From Polyangiaceae bacterium (GTDB taxonomy: Bacteria > Myxococcota_A > Polyangia > Polyangiales > Polyangiaceae): DNA of 64,000 nt. A program made the position numbers and the translations under genes. Each line of letters begins with the position of its first letter. The first letter of the stretch is position 1. Location: positions 52,409 to 116,408 of the forward strand of contig JAICUB010000020.1 of NCBI GenBank assembly GCA_025936045.1, given 5' to 3'. Under the pieces are notes generated by a model that saw only the letters and a program-made list of their open reading frames with translations, did not search any database and was not told the origin of the DNA. Below, in pieces: positions 52,524-60,463 of the stretch.

Positions 52524-53284
52524 CGCACGACTTGGCGTTTCGTGGCCTTCGACCCGGGCGCGCCGCCCGTGGCGCTCGCTCCGCCCGCACTCGCCTCGGT
52601 GCGGGGCGCGGGCGGTTCGTACTCGTAGCCGGCGCGCCCGTACGGGTCCTTCATGATCTGAATGCCGCCCATGATGATCTTGCCGTTCGTGTAGCGGTCG
52701 TACTCGATGATCATGCCGGGGTAGTAGTCGCGCGCGACGATCGACGCGGGGTTCGGCTGCGCCACGGGCTCGATGCGCTCGGGCGGCCCGAGGTACTGTT
52801 GGATCGCCCTCGGAACCATGCCGAGCCGCAGATCCGGCGGAATGCCGCCGTTGAAGAAGCCGAACTCCAGCGGCTCGCCGTTGAAATCGACGCCGGCGGG
52901 CCGCCCGGCGCGCTGGACGTGGATCAACGTCGTGTAGCCGCCCTCGAGATGAAAATCGACGCCGCGCGAGACGTAACGGCAGAGCTCTTCCGTCTTCACC
53001 TCGCACGGCTTGTCCATCAACCGCTCGATCGTCCCTACCGTCGCGCCGAGGCGGATCGCGCCGACGCCGAGCCCCGCTTGCACGGCGAGCACCGGTCCCG
53101 ACGGCTGCGCCCATTTGCGGCGGCGTGCCGCTTCCTTCGCGTCCGCGGCTTGCTTTGCGAGCGCTTGGACGGCGGACCCGGCGGCGGCGGCCGCGTCCGC
53201 GCCCGTCGGCGACTTTTTTTTCGCCTTGCACGCAGACGCGCTAGCGAGAGTGAGCACGAGCACCAAGAACGAGCGTGAGCGCAT
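52520..53284 (-). CDS. Putative lipoprotein of unknown function
   Basis: A 254-aa exported protein. The signal peptide has a lipobox-like LASASAC with Cys19, then a Lys-rich segment and an Ala-rich helix. The conserved-looking core (about 65-225) includes GVGAIRLGATVGTIERLM, CRYVSRGVDFHLEGGYTTLIHV, and DLRLGMVPRAIQQYLGPPERIE. The paired LGxxxxxVxxxxGxPxR-like segments recall the tandem-motif proteins of periplasmic assembly factors, but no family is certain. The C-terminus is low-complexity. ATG 53284 is next to the ArsA-like gene; the two are divergent, with very little DNA between. Confidence 0.7.
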   Translation of the reverse strand: MRSRSFLVLVLTLASASACKAKKKSPTGADAAAAAGSAVQALAKQAADAKEAARRRKWAQPSGPVLAVQAGLGVGAIRLGATVGTIERLMDKPCEVKTEELCRYVSRGVDFHLEGGYTTLIHVQRAGRPAGVDFNGEPLEFGFFNGGIPPDLRLGMVPRAIQQYLGPPERIEPVAQPNPASIVARDYYPGMIIEYDRYTNGKIIMGGIQIMKDPYGRAGYEYEPPAPRTEASAGGASATGGAPGSKATKRQVVR

Positions 53285-53326
53285 TTGACCTCCGGGACGC
53301 GCCGAGGTGATCTAGCTACCACACTC

Positions 53327-54265
53327 GTGCTCGACCTCGATCGCCGCCGCTTCCTCTTCGTCACCGGCAAGGGTGGCGTCGGGAAATCGACCGTCTGCGC
53401 TGCTTTGGCAACTGCGTTGGCGGCCGCGGGCAAGCGCGTCCTGGTCGCCACCACGAGCGCGAAGGAGCGCATCTCCGAGCTCCTCGGCTCGCCGCCGCTC
53501 GAGCCTCAGATCCGCGAGCTCCGGCCGAATCTCTGGGGTGTCGCGCTCCGCGCCGAGGTCGCGCTGCGTGAGTACGGACAGCTCAAGCTGAAGAGCCGCA
53601 TGGTCGTCGACGCGCTCTTCGACAATCGCTACGTGCAAGGCTTCTTCGCGGGCGCGCCGGGCCTCAAGGAGTGGGCGCTGCTCGGCAAGGCCTGGTACCA
53701 CTCGACCGAAATGGTAAACGGCGTGCCGCGCTTCGACGCCGTGCTCTTCGACGCGCCCGCGACGGGCCACGGGCTCGACATGCTGCGCGTTCCCAAGGTG
53801 ATCGTCGAGCTTGCACCTCCGGGCGTGCTTCGCGCCGACGCCGAGCGCGCCTGGACGATGTTCCGTGACCCCAAGCAGGCGGGCGTCGTCGTCGTCACGC
53901 TGCCCGAGGAGCTGCCGGTGAACGAAACCGAAGAGCTCTGCGCCGCTCTCGCGAACGACATCGCGCTTCCCGTCGCGGCCCTCGTCGTCAACGGAGTGCG
54001 CCCCGAGCTCTTCGACGCCGCTGCGCGCGCCGAGCTCGCCGGGCGCGCCTGCGAGCTCCCCCTCGCCCCGGGCCCCGGTGTCGCGGCCGTGGCCGCCGGC
54101 GTGCGGCGCGCCGTGCGCGAGGGGATCCAAGCCGACTCTCGCGAGCGCCTGCACGCGCTCGGGCTCGCCGAGCTCGAGCTACCGCTCGTCATCGGCGGCG
54201 TGTCCACGCCCGAAGCCGTCCGTGCTCTTTCGGAACGCTTCGCCGCGTCGTGGCGCGCGGCCTAA
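53327..54265 (+). CDS. ArsA/Get3-like ATPase
   Basis: A 312-aa P-loop ATPase of the ArsA family: FVTGKGGVGKSTVCAALATALA (cited in part; deviant Walker A with signature Lys), FDAPATGHGLDMLRVPK (the ArsA DTAP-like block), and VVVVTLPEELPVNETEEL. It is a single-domain (half) enzyme, unlike fused ArsA. Members in actinobacteria and myxobacteria have unclear roles; tail-anchored-protein or metalloid work is not established here. GTG 53327 is preferred; a TTG at 53285 would abut the divergent lipoprotein start. It lies 26 bp before the ABC exporter genes and could be co-transcribed. Confidence 0.83.
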   Translation: MLDLDRRRFLFVTGKGGVGKSTVCAALATALAAAGKRVLVATTSAKERISELLGSPPLEPQIRELRPNLWGVALRAEVALREYGQLKLKSRMVVDALFDNRYVQGFFAGAPGLKEWALLGKAWYHSTEMVNGVPRFDAVLFDAPATGHGLDMLRVPKVIVELAPPGVLRADAERAWTMFRDPKQAGVVVVTLPEELPVNETEELCAALANDIALPVAALVVNGVRPELFDAAARAELAGRACELPLAPGPGVAAVAAGVRRAVREGIQADSRERLHALGLAELELPLVIGGVSTPEAVRALSERFAASWRAA

Positions 54266-54291
54266 GCCGACTCGGTCGTCGCAGAGCCAGG

Positions 54292-55311
54292 ATGGACACC
54301 GCGATCCTCGCCGAGAGCCTCGGCAAGACCTACACGCGCCGCAAGCGCGCCGACGGCTTCTGGGCCGGCCTGCGCGCTTACTTCTCGTTCGAATCGGAAA
54401 CGGTCGCGGCCGTCAGCGACCTCTCCTTTCGTATCGAGCGCGGCGAAAGCGTGGGGCTCATCGGGGAAAACGGCGCCGGCAAATCGACGACCGTGAAGAT
54501 GCTCACCGGCATCCTGGTGCCGACGCACGGTCGCGTCGAAACGCTCGGTGTCGTGCCCGCGAGAGAGCGACGCAAGCTCGCGCAGAGCATGGGCGTCGTG
54601 TTCGGGCAAAAGCCGCAGATCCTCTGGGACATCCCCGCGCGCGAGAGCTTTCGCTTGCTCAAGGTGATGTACGCCGTGCCGGACGACGTCTTCCGCTTCA
54701 CGTATCACGAGGCGGTCGAACGGCTCGAGCTCGGGGATTTCCTGGACACGCCGGTGCGCCTGCTTTCGCTCGGGCAGCGCATGCGCTGCGATCTGGCGGC
54801 GTCGCTCTTGCATGCGCCGGCCGTCGCGTTCCTCGACGAACCCACGATTGGCCTCGACGTGCTCGTGAAAGAGCGCGTGCGGGAGCATCTGATCGAGATG
54901 CGCCGGCGCTTCGGTACGACCATCGTGCTCACGACACACGACTTGAAGGACATCACGGCAACCTGCGAGCGATTGCTCGTGCTCGACCGCGGCCGGCTAC
55001 TCTACGACGGCAGCCGCGAAGGCTTCGAGCAGCGCTTTGCCGTCGGCCGCACCCTCGTCGTCGCGCTCGAGCACGAGGCGGACGCGCCGACGCGCCGGGC
55101 GCTCGAAGCCGAGCTCAGCTCCGAAGAGGTGACGTTCGTCTGGGACACCCCGCACCGCTTGCGCGTCGAATGCGCCCGTTCCGCGAGCGCGCCTCGAGTC
55201 ACCGCGAGCGTGCTCGAGCACCTCCGCGTCGCCGACCTCAGCGTGCAAGGCGCCGAGCTCGACGCCATCGTTACGCGCCTTTACCGCAGCGGAAAGGCGG
55301 CCGCGGAGTGA
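54292..55311 (+). CDS. ABC transporter ATP-binding protein (COG4586-like)
   Basis: A 339-aa ATPase: Walker A GENGAGKSTTVK, Q-loop VFGQKPQILWDIP, signature-like LSLGQRMRCDLAASLLHAP, Walker B AVAFLDEPTIGLD, H-loop TTHDLKDI. The LSLGQRM signature and the N-terminal KTYTRRKRADGFWAGLRAYF are typical of a transport group with two ABC-2-like permeases. A C-terminal tail (about 250-339) is a small beta-rich regulatory segment. ATG 54292. The stop overlaps the first permease start (GTGA at 55308-55311). Substrate unknown; such systems export hydrophobic or antibiotic-like molecules or lipids. Confidence 0.9.
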   Translation: MDTAILAESLGKTYTRRKRADGFWAGLRAYFSFESETVAAVSDLSFRIERGESVGLIGENGAGKSTTVKMLTGILVPTHGRVETLGVVPARERRKLAQSMGVVFGQKPQILWDIPARESFRLLKVMYAVPDDVFRFTYHEAVERLELGDFLDTPVRLLSLGQRMRCDLAASLLHAPAVAFLDEPTIGLDVLVKERVREHLIEMRRRFGTTIVLTTHDLKDITATCERLLVLDRGRLLYDGSREGFEQRFAVGRTLVVALEHEADAPTRRALEAELSSEEVTFVWDTPHRLRVECARSASAPRVTASVLEHLRVADLSVQGAELDAIVTRLYRSGKAAAE

Positions 55312-56135
55312 GGGCGCTCGCGGCGCCGACGTTTCGGCAGTCGCTCGCAGGCTTCGTCGTGCTCGCCCAGAAGACGGCGCAGACGAAGCTCACCTATCGG
55401 CTCGCGACGCTCATCACGCTGCTCTCGAGCGGCTTCGCTTACTGCGTCTTCTTGCTCGTGTGGCGAGAGGTGTATCGCCACGATCCGCACGCAGGCCCGC
55501 TCTCGCGCGAGCAGATGATGGCCTACTTGGTCATGGCGTTCCTCGTGAATTCGGCGCTCATCATGAACGTCGAGACGCGCTTTTTGCAGCGCGTGCGCAT
55601 GGGGCTCGTGACGGGCGACCTCCTGCGCCCGCTCTCGTTCGTCTTTTTTCAGATGGCGCAAGCGACCGGCGACGTGCTCGTCAACGCCCTGTTCGCCGTG
55701 CCGATCTACGCCGCCGGGCTCGTGTTCGCCGGGAGCGCGCTCTTTCCGGCGTCGCTGCTCGCGGCCGTGCTCGGCGCGCTGAGCCTCGTGCTCGCGTTTT
55801 TCATCGCGTTCAGCGTGAGTTACCTGCTCGTGCAAGCGTCGTTCGTCCTGCAGTCGGGTTACGGCATTTTCTTCGCACGCGCGGCGCTGCATCAGGTGTT
55901 CTCGGGCCTCACGGCGCCGCTCGTGATGTTTCCGCAGAGCCTCCGCCGCGTCGCGGAGTGGCTCCCGTTCCGCTGCGAAATCGAGACGCCGGTGCGTCTC
56001 TGGCTCGGGCACGCCGAGCTCGGCGACGCGCCGCGCCTGCTGGCCGAGCAGGCGGCGTGGGGCGTCGGCCTGTTCGTGACCGGCGAGCTCGTGTTTCGCG
56101 CGGTGATGCGCCATCACCAAGTACAAGGCGGTTAG
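55308..56135 (+). CDS. ABC-2 type permease, first subunit
   Basis: A 275-aa membrane protein with six predicted helices: RLATLITLLSSGFAYCVFLLV, MMAYLVMAFLVNSALIM, VLVNALFAVPIYAAGLVFAG, LLAAVLGALSLVLAFFIAFSVSYLLV (cited in part), with the conserved FFARAALHQVFSGLTAPLVMFP before the C-terminal part. GTG 55308 overlaps the ATPase stop by 4 bp. It pairs with the permease that starts at 56140 to make a heterodimeric channel. Export substrate not evident. Confidence 0.88.
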   Translation: MRALAAPTFRQSLAGFVVLAQKTAQTKLTYRLATLITLLSSGFAYCVFLLVWREVYRHDPHAGPLSREQMMAYLVMAFLVNSALIMNVETRFLQRVRMGLVTGDLLRPLSFVFFQMAQATGDVLVNALFAVPIYAAGLVFAGSALFPASLLAAVLGALSLVLAFFIAFSVSYLLVQASFVLQSGYGIFFARAALHQVFSGLTAPLVMFPQSLRRVAEWLPFRCEIETPVRLWLGHAELGDAPRLLAEQAAWGVGLFVTGELVFRAVMRHHQVQGG

Positions 56136-56139
56136 TGCC

Positions 56140-56922
56140 GTGTCCGCCGTGGGCTTCTATTGGGCGCTCTATCGTACGGCCCTCAAATCGGTCGCCGAGT
56201 ACCGCGTCGACTTCGCCGTCGGCGTCGTCACGGCGATCTCCATGCAGCTCGCCGCGCTCACCTTCTATTGGATCGTGTTCACCCGCGCACCCGCGCTCGG
56301 CGGCTGGTCCTCGGGCGAGGTGCTGTTCCTCTTCGGCCTGACGGCGATGATCCTGGGCTTCGCCGAGGCGACGCTGAACGGGATCTGGTGGCTGCCCTGG
56401 TACATCCTCGACGGGCAGCTCGATCGCCTGCTCACCTATCCGGTCAACAGCCTCGGCTTCGTCTTGCTCTCGCGGCCGGAGCTGCATTCGCTCGGTAACT
56501 TCTGCGCGGGAGCGGTCAGCTTGGGTGTCGGGTGGTCGCTGCTTTCACCGCCGACCTACGCGCTCGCGCTCGTGCCGCTCTGGGTCGTGTCCGGCGCGAT
56601 CATCTACACCGGTATTCTGGTGGTGGTAGGTGCCGTCACGTTCCGCGTCGTGGGGCCCTGGGTCTCGCACCTTTTCGCCGTGCACCAGCTGCTCAATACG
56701 TCGCGCTATCCCATCTCCATCTACCCGCGCTGGCTCTATTTGCTCGTGATGTACGTGCTGCCGTTCGGCGCGGCAGTCTTCGTGCCGGCCGATTTTTTGC
56801 GAGGTCACGGCTCGCTCTGGCGCGCGCTCGTGATTCCGCCGCTCGCCGCGTTCGGCACCGCGCTCGTCGCGAAGCTCGCGTGGGACAACGCTCTGCGCGC
56901 GTATCAGAGCACCGGCAGCTGA
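56140..56922 (+). CDS. ABC-2 type permease, second subunit
   Basis: A 260-aa membrane protein with six hydrophobic helices: FAVGVVTAISMQLAALTFYWIVF (cited in part), VLFLFGLTAMILGFAEATLNGIWW, FCAGAVSLGVGWSLLS, IYTGILVVVGAVTFRVVG, and the terminal WDNALRAYQSTGS typical of the COG3694-like subunit. GTG 56140 lies 4 bp after the first permease. The three genes 54292-56922 form one operon encoding a complete exporter. Confidence 0.88.
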   Translation: MSAVGFYWALYRTALKSVAEYRVDFAVGVVTAISMQLAALTFYWIVFTRAPALGGWSSGEVLFLFGLTAMILGFAEATLNGIWWLPWYILDGQLDRLLTYPVNSLGFVLLSRPELHSLGNFCAGAVSLGVGWSLLSPPTYALALVPLWVVSGAIIYTGILVVVGAVTFRVVGPWVSHLFAVHQLLNTSRYPISIYPRWLYLLVMYVLPFGAAVFVPADFLRGHGSLWRALVIPPLAAFGTALVAKLAWDNALRAYQSTGS

Positions 56923-56944
56923 GCCGCCGTCTGCGCGCGCGTCG

Positions 56945-57319
56945 TCATTTCGGCCGCGGACCGTCGCTGTAGTTCGCGAGCACGCGCGTGACGCGGCCGG
57001 ACGCCGCGATTTCCATGACTTCAGCCGTCATCGTGCCGCGCTGGTTCACGTAATAAAGGACGACGCTCGACACGCCCCACATGACGTCGACCAAATCGAA
57101 GTGAAGCTCGGGATAAAGCTCGAGGCCGAGCGCGAAGTACGCCCGCAACGCGGCTTTGCCGCGCACGAGCCCCGCCGGATCGCCGAGCTTTTGCGCGGCA
57201 AGGGGTGACGTGAGCGTCACGTCTTCGTCGTAATGCTCGAGGATGCGTTCGAGGTCGTGCGAGTTCCACGCCTCGACCACCTCGCGCGCGAGCGTCTTCG
57301 CTTCAGCCTCGGTCAGCAC
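56945..57319 (-). CDS. SnoaL-like/NTF2-fold protein
   Basis: A 124-aa protein with the cone-shaped NTF2 pattern: LAREVVEAWNSHDLERILEHYDEDVTLTSPLA, LVRGKAALRAYFALGLELYPELHFDLVDVM (both cited in part), ending GRVTRVLANYSDGP. The family includes polyketide cyclases, isomerases and non-enzymes, so function is open. GTG 57319 is chosen to keep overlap with the pgl stop small (17 bp); a longer start in the same frame (57370) would overlap deeply. It is co-transcribed with pgl. Confidence 0.72.
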   Translation of the reverse strand: MLTEAEAKTLAREVVEAWNSHDLERILEHYDEDVTLTSPLAAQKLGDPAGLVRGKAALRAYFALGLELYPELHFDLVDVMWGVSSVVLYYVNQRGTMTAEVMEIAASGRVTRVLANYSDGPRPK

Positions 57320-58013
57320 GCTTGCCCTCGAGCAATCCAGCCGCGGCGTCGTCGACGAACCAGAAGCCACGGCGAGCGAGCTGCGAAGGCGTCGTGAGAG
57401 GATCCCACGCGCCGTCGAGAGCGCGTGCGACCGCCTCCGCTTTCCCTGAGCCTACGGCGAGCATGACGATGTCGTGCGTCGTCTCGAGGGCCGGCACCGT
57501 CAGCGTCAATCGCTCTGGCGGCGGCTTCGGGCCGATCACGGGAATGTAGCGGCGCGTCCGGTCGTTCAGCGCCGGTGAGCGTGGAAAGAGTGAGGCAGTA
57601 TGGCCGTCCTCGCCGATCCCGAGAATGACGAGATCGAGCGCGGCGGGCAGCACGGCCTCGTAGGCGCGCGCCGCCGCATCGTGATCCGGCTCCTCGGCTC
57701 GCGGGCGGTGGATCTGCGCGGCCGGTATCGAAACCCGATCCAGCAGGGACTCCTTCGCCATCCGATAATTGCTGTCGGGGTGATCGGGCGGCACACAGCG
57801 TTCGTCACCGAAAAAGACGTGGACGAGCGGCCAAGGAACGTCGCTCCTCTGCGCCAAAGCTTCGTGAACCGCGCGCGGTGTCGTACCTCCAGCCAGGGCT
57901 ACGCAGGCACGTCCGCGCGCAATGGCAGCACTTCGGAGCAGTTCCGCGATTTTTTGTGCGGCTCGCGCGGGAAGCTCGCTCTTGTCCACGATGCTCGGTT
58001 TCACGGTGAGCAC
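57303..58013 (-). CDS. pgl: 6-phosphogluconolactonase
   Basis: A 236-aa enzyme of the pentose phosphate pathway, hydrolysing 6-phosphogluconolactone: CVALAGGTTPRAVHEALAQ, VFFGDERCVPPDHPDSNYRMAKESLL, LVILGIGEDGHTASLFP (the catalytic His). The GTG start at 58013 is used; an ATG 19 codons upstream (58070) would run into the kinase gene. It is divergent from the Ser/Thr kinase and overlaps the SnoaL-like gene by 17 bp. No zwf or gnd gene is next to it in this window. Confidence 0.9.
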   Translation of the reverse strand: MLTVKPSIVDKSELPARAAQKIAELLRSAAIARGRACVALAGGTTPRAVHEALAQRSDVPWPLVHVFFGDERCVPPDHPDSNYRMAKESLLDRVSIPAAQIHRPRAEEPDHDAAARAYEAVLPAALDLVILGIGEDGHTASLFPRSPALNDRTRRYIPVIGPKPPPERLTLTVPALETTHDIVMLAVGSGKAEAVARALDGAWDPLTTPSQLARRGFWFVDDAAAGLLEGKRADRG

Positions 58014-58050
58014 GGTTATACCGCGAGTGCGTCCGGGAGCCGGGGGCGCT

Positions 58051-59700
58051 ATGGTGGCAGGCCCTAGCATGCCCGCTGAAGCGCTCGAGCCGAACCGGGT
58101 TCTTGCCGGACGCTACCGACTCGAGGTGCGGCTCGGGCAAGGGGGCATGGGCTCGATTTGGCGTGCCGAGCACCTCGTGCTCCAGGCGCCCGTCGCGGTG
58201 AAGCTCATCGATCGCGACGCCGTGCCGGACGAAGACACGCTCTCGCGCTTCCTCGTCGAGGCAAAAGCCGCCGCGGCCCTGCGCAGCCCCCACGTCGTAC
58301 AAATCATCGACTACGGCGTCGAGGGGCCGCTGCCGTTCATGGTGATGGAGCTGCTCGAGGGGGAAACGCTCGCTCAGCGCCTCAAGCGGCTCCGGCGCCT
58401 TTCGCGACAGGAGACGGCGCGTGTGCTCACGCACGTCGGGCGCGCCGTCGGTCGCGCGCACGAAGCGGGCATCGTGCACCGGGACCTCAAGCCCGAAAAC
58501 GTCTTCTTGGTGAAGAACGAAGACGAAGAGATCGCGAAAGTGCTCGACTTCGGCGTCGCCAAGGTCGAGCGCGCGTCACTCGGTCCCGACGGCACGCGCA
58601 CGCGCACCGGCTCGATCCTCGGCACGCCGTATTACATGAGCCCCGAACAGGCGCAGGGGAACAAAGCGGTCGATAGCCGCTCGGATCTCTGGTCGCTCGG
58701 CGTGATCGCGTACGAGTGTCTGACGGGGCGCCGGCCGTTTTACAGCGACGGGCTCGGCGATTTGGTGCTCACCATCTGCGTGCGTGATTTGCCGGTGCCG
58801 TCCGAGGCGGCTCCGGTGCCGCTCGGGTTCGACGCCTGGTTCGCCAAGGCGTGCGCGCGCGATCCGGAGCAGCGCTTTCAGACCGCGCGCGAGCTCACCG
58901 AGGCGCTGCGCGAAGCGCTCGGCGTCGACCCGAAGGACGGCACCAACTTCGACGCTCCCGAAATCGTCGTCGCGAGCGGGCGCCAATTCCAGAGCACGCC
59001 GCCGCCGTCGAACGAAGCGCAAACGATCGTGCGCGAGGCGCCGGTGGAGTCGTCGCGTCGCTCGCGCCCGCGGCCCGAGGGCGACGCGCCGACGCTCGCG
59101 GCGCCGCCCGGCGAGCTCATGGCGGCCGACGCGGGTATCCCCGCGCCGACCGAAGCGTTCTTCGGCACGACGCACCACGAGCCGTTGCCGGAACCGCGCA
59201 GCGGTACCGCGCTCGTATTGCTCGTTGCCGTCGCCGCGCTCGGCGCGGGGCTCGTCGGCGGCATCCTCTTTTTGCGCCATCCGCTGCACGTGGGCGGCCT
59301 CGACAACGCGACGCTGCCCGCACCCGCGGCGCCGGCCGCCGCGGAGACCGAGACCGAGGGCGAAAAGCCGGCGAAGAAGGCGAAGAAGAAGGACGCGGCC
59401 GAGACCACGAGCCCGGCGCCCGAAGCGATCACGTCGAGTCCGGTGGCGTCCGCGAGCGCGAGGCCCGACGACGCCGGGAGCGCCGTGGCCGCGGACGCCG
59501 GTGCTCTCGCCGCGAGCGCCCGTGCCGAGCACCGCGCGCCTTCCGAACCCGCCGCGCCGTCGGCCACCGCGACGGCGTCGTCCACGGAACCGGAAGCGCC
59601 GTGGCAAAAGCCCGCCTGGGCGATCCCCGACGACGAGATCAAAGTCCACCGAGGACCCGACGAACCGGACGACAAGATCGTGATTCCGTCCGAGAAGTAG
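58051..59700 (+). CDS. Hanks-type Ser/Thr protein kinase, membrane-anchored
   Basis: A 549-aa kinase. The catalytic domain is at about residues 20-285: G-loop LGQGGMGSIWRAE (29-37), Lys51 in VAVKLID, HRDLKPENV (143-150), DFGVAKV (166-168), activation loop and GTPYYMSPEQA. A Pro-rich linker follows, then one membrane helix at about 387-409 (LVLLVAVAALGAGLVGGILF), and an Ala/Pro/Glu-rich extracytoplasmic tail with no sensory domain that I can name. Its targets are unknown. ATG 58051 is used; ATG 58069 would give a protein six residues shorter. Divergent from pgl. Kinases of this architecture are common in myxobacteria. Confidence 0.9.
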   Translation: MVAGPSMPAEALEPNRVLAGRYRLEVRLGQGGMGSIWRAEHLVLQAPVAVKLIDRDAVPDEDTLSRFLVEAKAAAALRSPHVVQIIDYGVEGPLPFMVMELLEGETLAQRLKRLRRLSRQETARVLTHVGRAVGRAHEAGIVHRDLKPENVFLVKNEDEEIAKVLDFGVAKVERASLGPDGTRTRTGSILGTPYYMSPEQAQGNKAVDSRSDLWSLGVIAYECLTGRRPFYSDGLGDLVLTICVRDLPVPSEAAPVPLGFDAWFAKACARDPEQRFQTARELTEALREALGVDPKDGTNFDAPEIVVASGRQFQSTPPPSNEAQTIVREAPVESSRRSRPRPEGDAPTLAAPPGELMAADAGIPAPTEAFFGTTHHEPLPEPRSGTALVLLVAVAALGAGLVGGILFLRHPLHVGGLDNATLPAPAAPAAAETETEGEKPAKKAKKKDAAETTSPAPEAITSSPVASASARPDDAGSAVAADAGALAASARAEHRAPSEPAAPSATATASSTEPEAPWQKPAWAIPDDEIKVHRGPDEPDDKIVIPSEK

Positions 59701-59729
59701 CGCCACTGTCGCTCGAGCGTCCAAGCACC

Positions 59730-60404
59730 ATGAAGGAGCTGCCTCCCGCGTTTCGCAGCATTCCGAGCGGCGGCGAGCTGCTCGAGGCACTCGACGGCGC
59801 GTTCGGCCGACATCGCGGCTGGATTCAGGCTACGGGCTTCGTCGACGACATCGAGCTCAGGCTCGGCAGCGAGGGCGCCGACGTGCGCCGCACCTTTCGC
59901 GGTCGCTTCGCGCTCGCCGCGCTCGGCGGCCCGCTCGGCGGCCCCTACGGTGCGACGCTTTCGCGGCTGTCCGGCGACAAGGTCGAGGTGCTCGCGGGGG
60001 TGCTCGTGCGCGCGCGCTCGGGCGGCGTGCAGGCGCTCTGCATTTCCGCCGGTGACGCGCCGTCGCGCGTGCTCGCGGAAATACCCGGAGTGGACGAGCT
60101 CGCGCTCCCCGCGCAAAACCCCGGTTTCGCGAAGCGGCCGCTCGTCTCCGCCTTCGCCGCCAAGGTCGGCGTCGCTCGGCCCGCTCCCGACGAAGCGGCC
60201 GAGGAGCCCACGCCCGAGCGGGGCGATCTCGTCGAGCACTTCGCGTTCGGCATCTGCGAGGTGCTTTCCGTCACGGGGGACCGCCTCACTCTGCGCGACT
60301 CGCGAGGCCAGGGTCGCACCCGCGAAATCGCGCTCGAGCGCTTGAGCGTGAACGGCCCGGTCGAGCACGAGGGCAGACGGCTCTTTCGGCTGAGCCGTCG
60401 CTGA
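59730..60404 (+). CDS. Two-part protein: PPC/DUF296-like plus Tudor-like C-terminal segment
   Basis: A 224-aa cytoplasmic protein. The first part (about 10-130) resembles a PPC/DUF296-type domain: LLEALDGAFGRHRGWIQATG, FRGRFALAALGG and GDKVEVLAGVLVRARSGGV. The C-terminal part (about 160-224), GDLVEHFAFGICEVLSVTGDRLTLRD, looks like the small Tudor/CarD-type beta-barrels with a GDxVxHxxFG start. Putting these together suggests DNA or protein interaction, but this is an inference. ATG 59730 is close to the kinase gene stop, so the two may be co-transcribed. Confidence 0.55.
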   Translation: MKELPPAFRSIPSGGELLEALDGAFGRHRGWIQATGFVDDIELRLGSEGADVRRTFRGRFALAALGGPLGGPYGATLSRLSGDKVEVLAGVLVRARSGGVQALCISAGDAPSRVLAEIPGVDELALPAQNPGFAKRPLVSAFAAKVGVARPAPDEAAEEPTPERGDLVEHFAFGICEVLSVTGDRLTLRDSRGQGRTREIALERLSVNGPVEHEGRRLFRLSRR

Positions 60405-60463
60405 CCGCCCCGCGAGCGCGGGGGCTTGCTGCGCGCGGAACGGCTGTGTAGACGAGAGTTTCC

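Noticed and set aside
53285..53326. TTG start of the ArsA-like gene directly abutting the divergent lipoprotein start
   Set aside because: It would leave no room for promoter or ribosome site; GTG 53327 starts right before the conserved P-loop strand.
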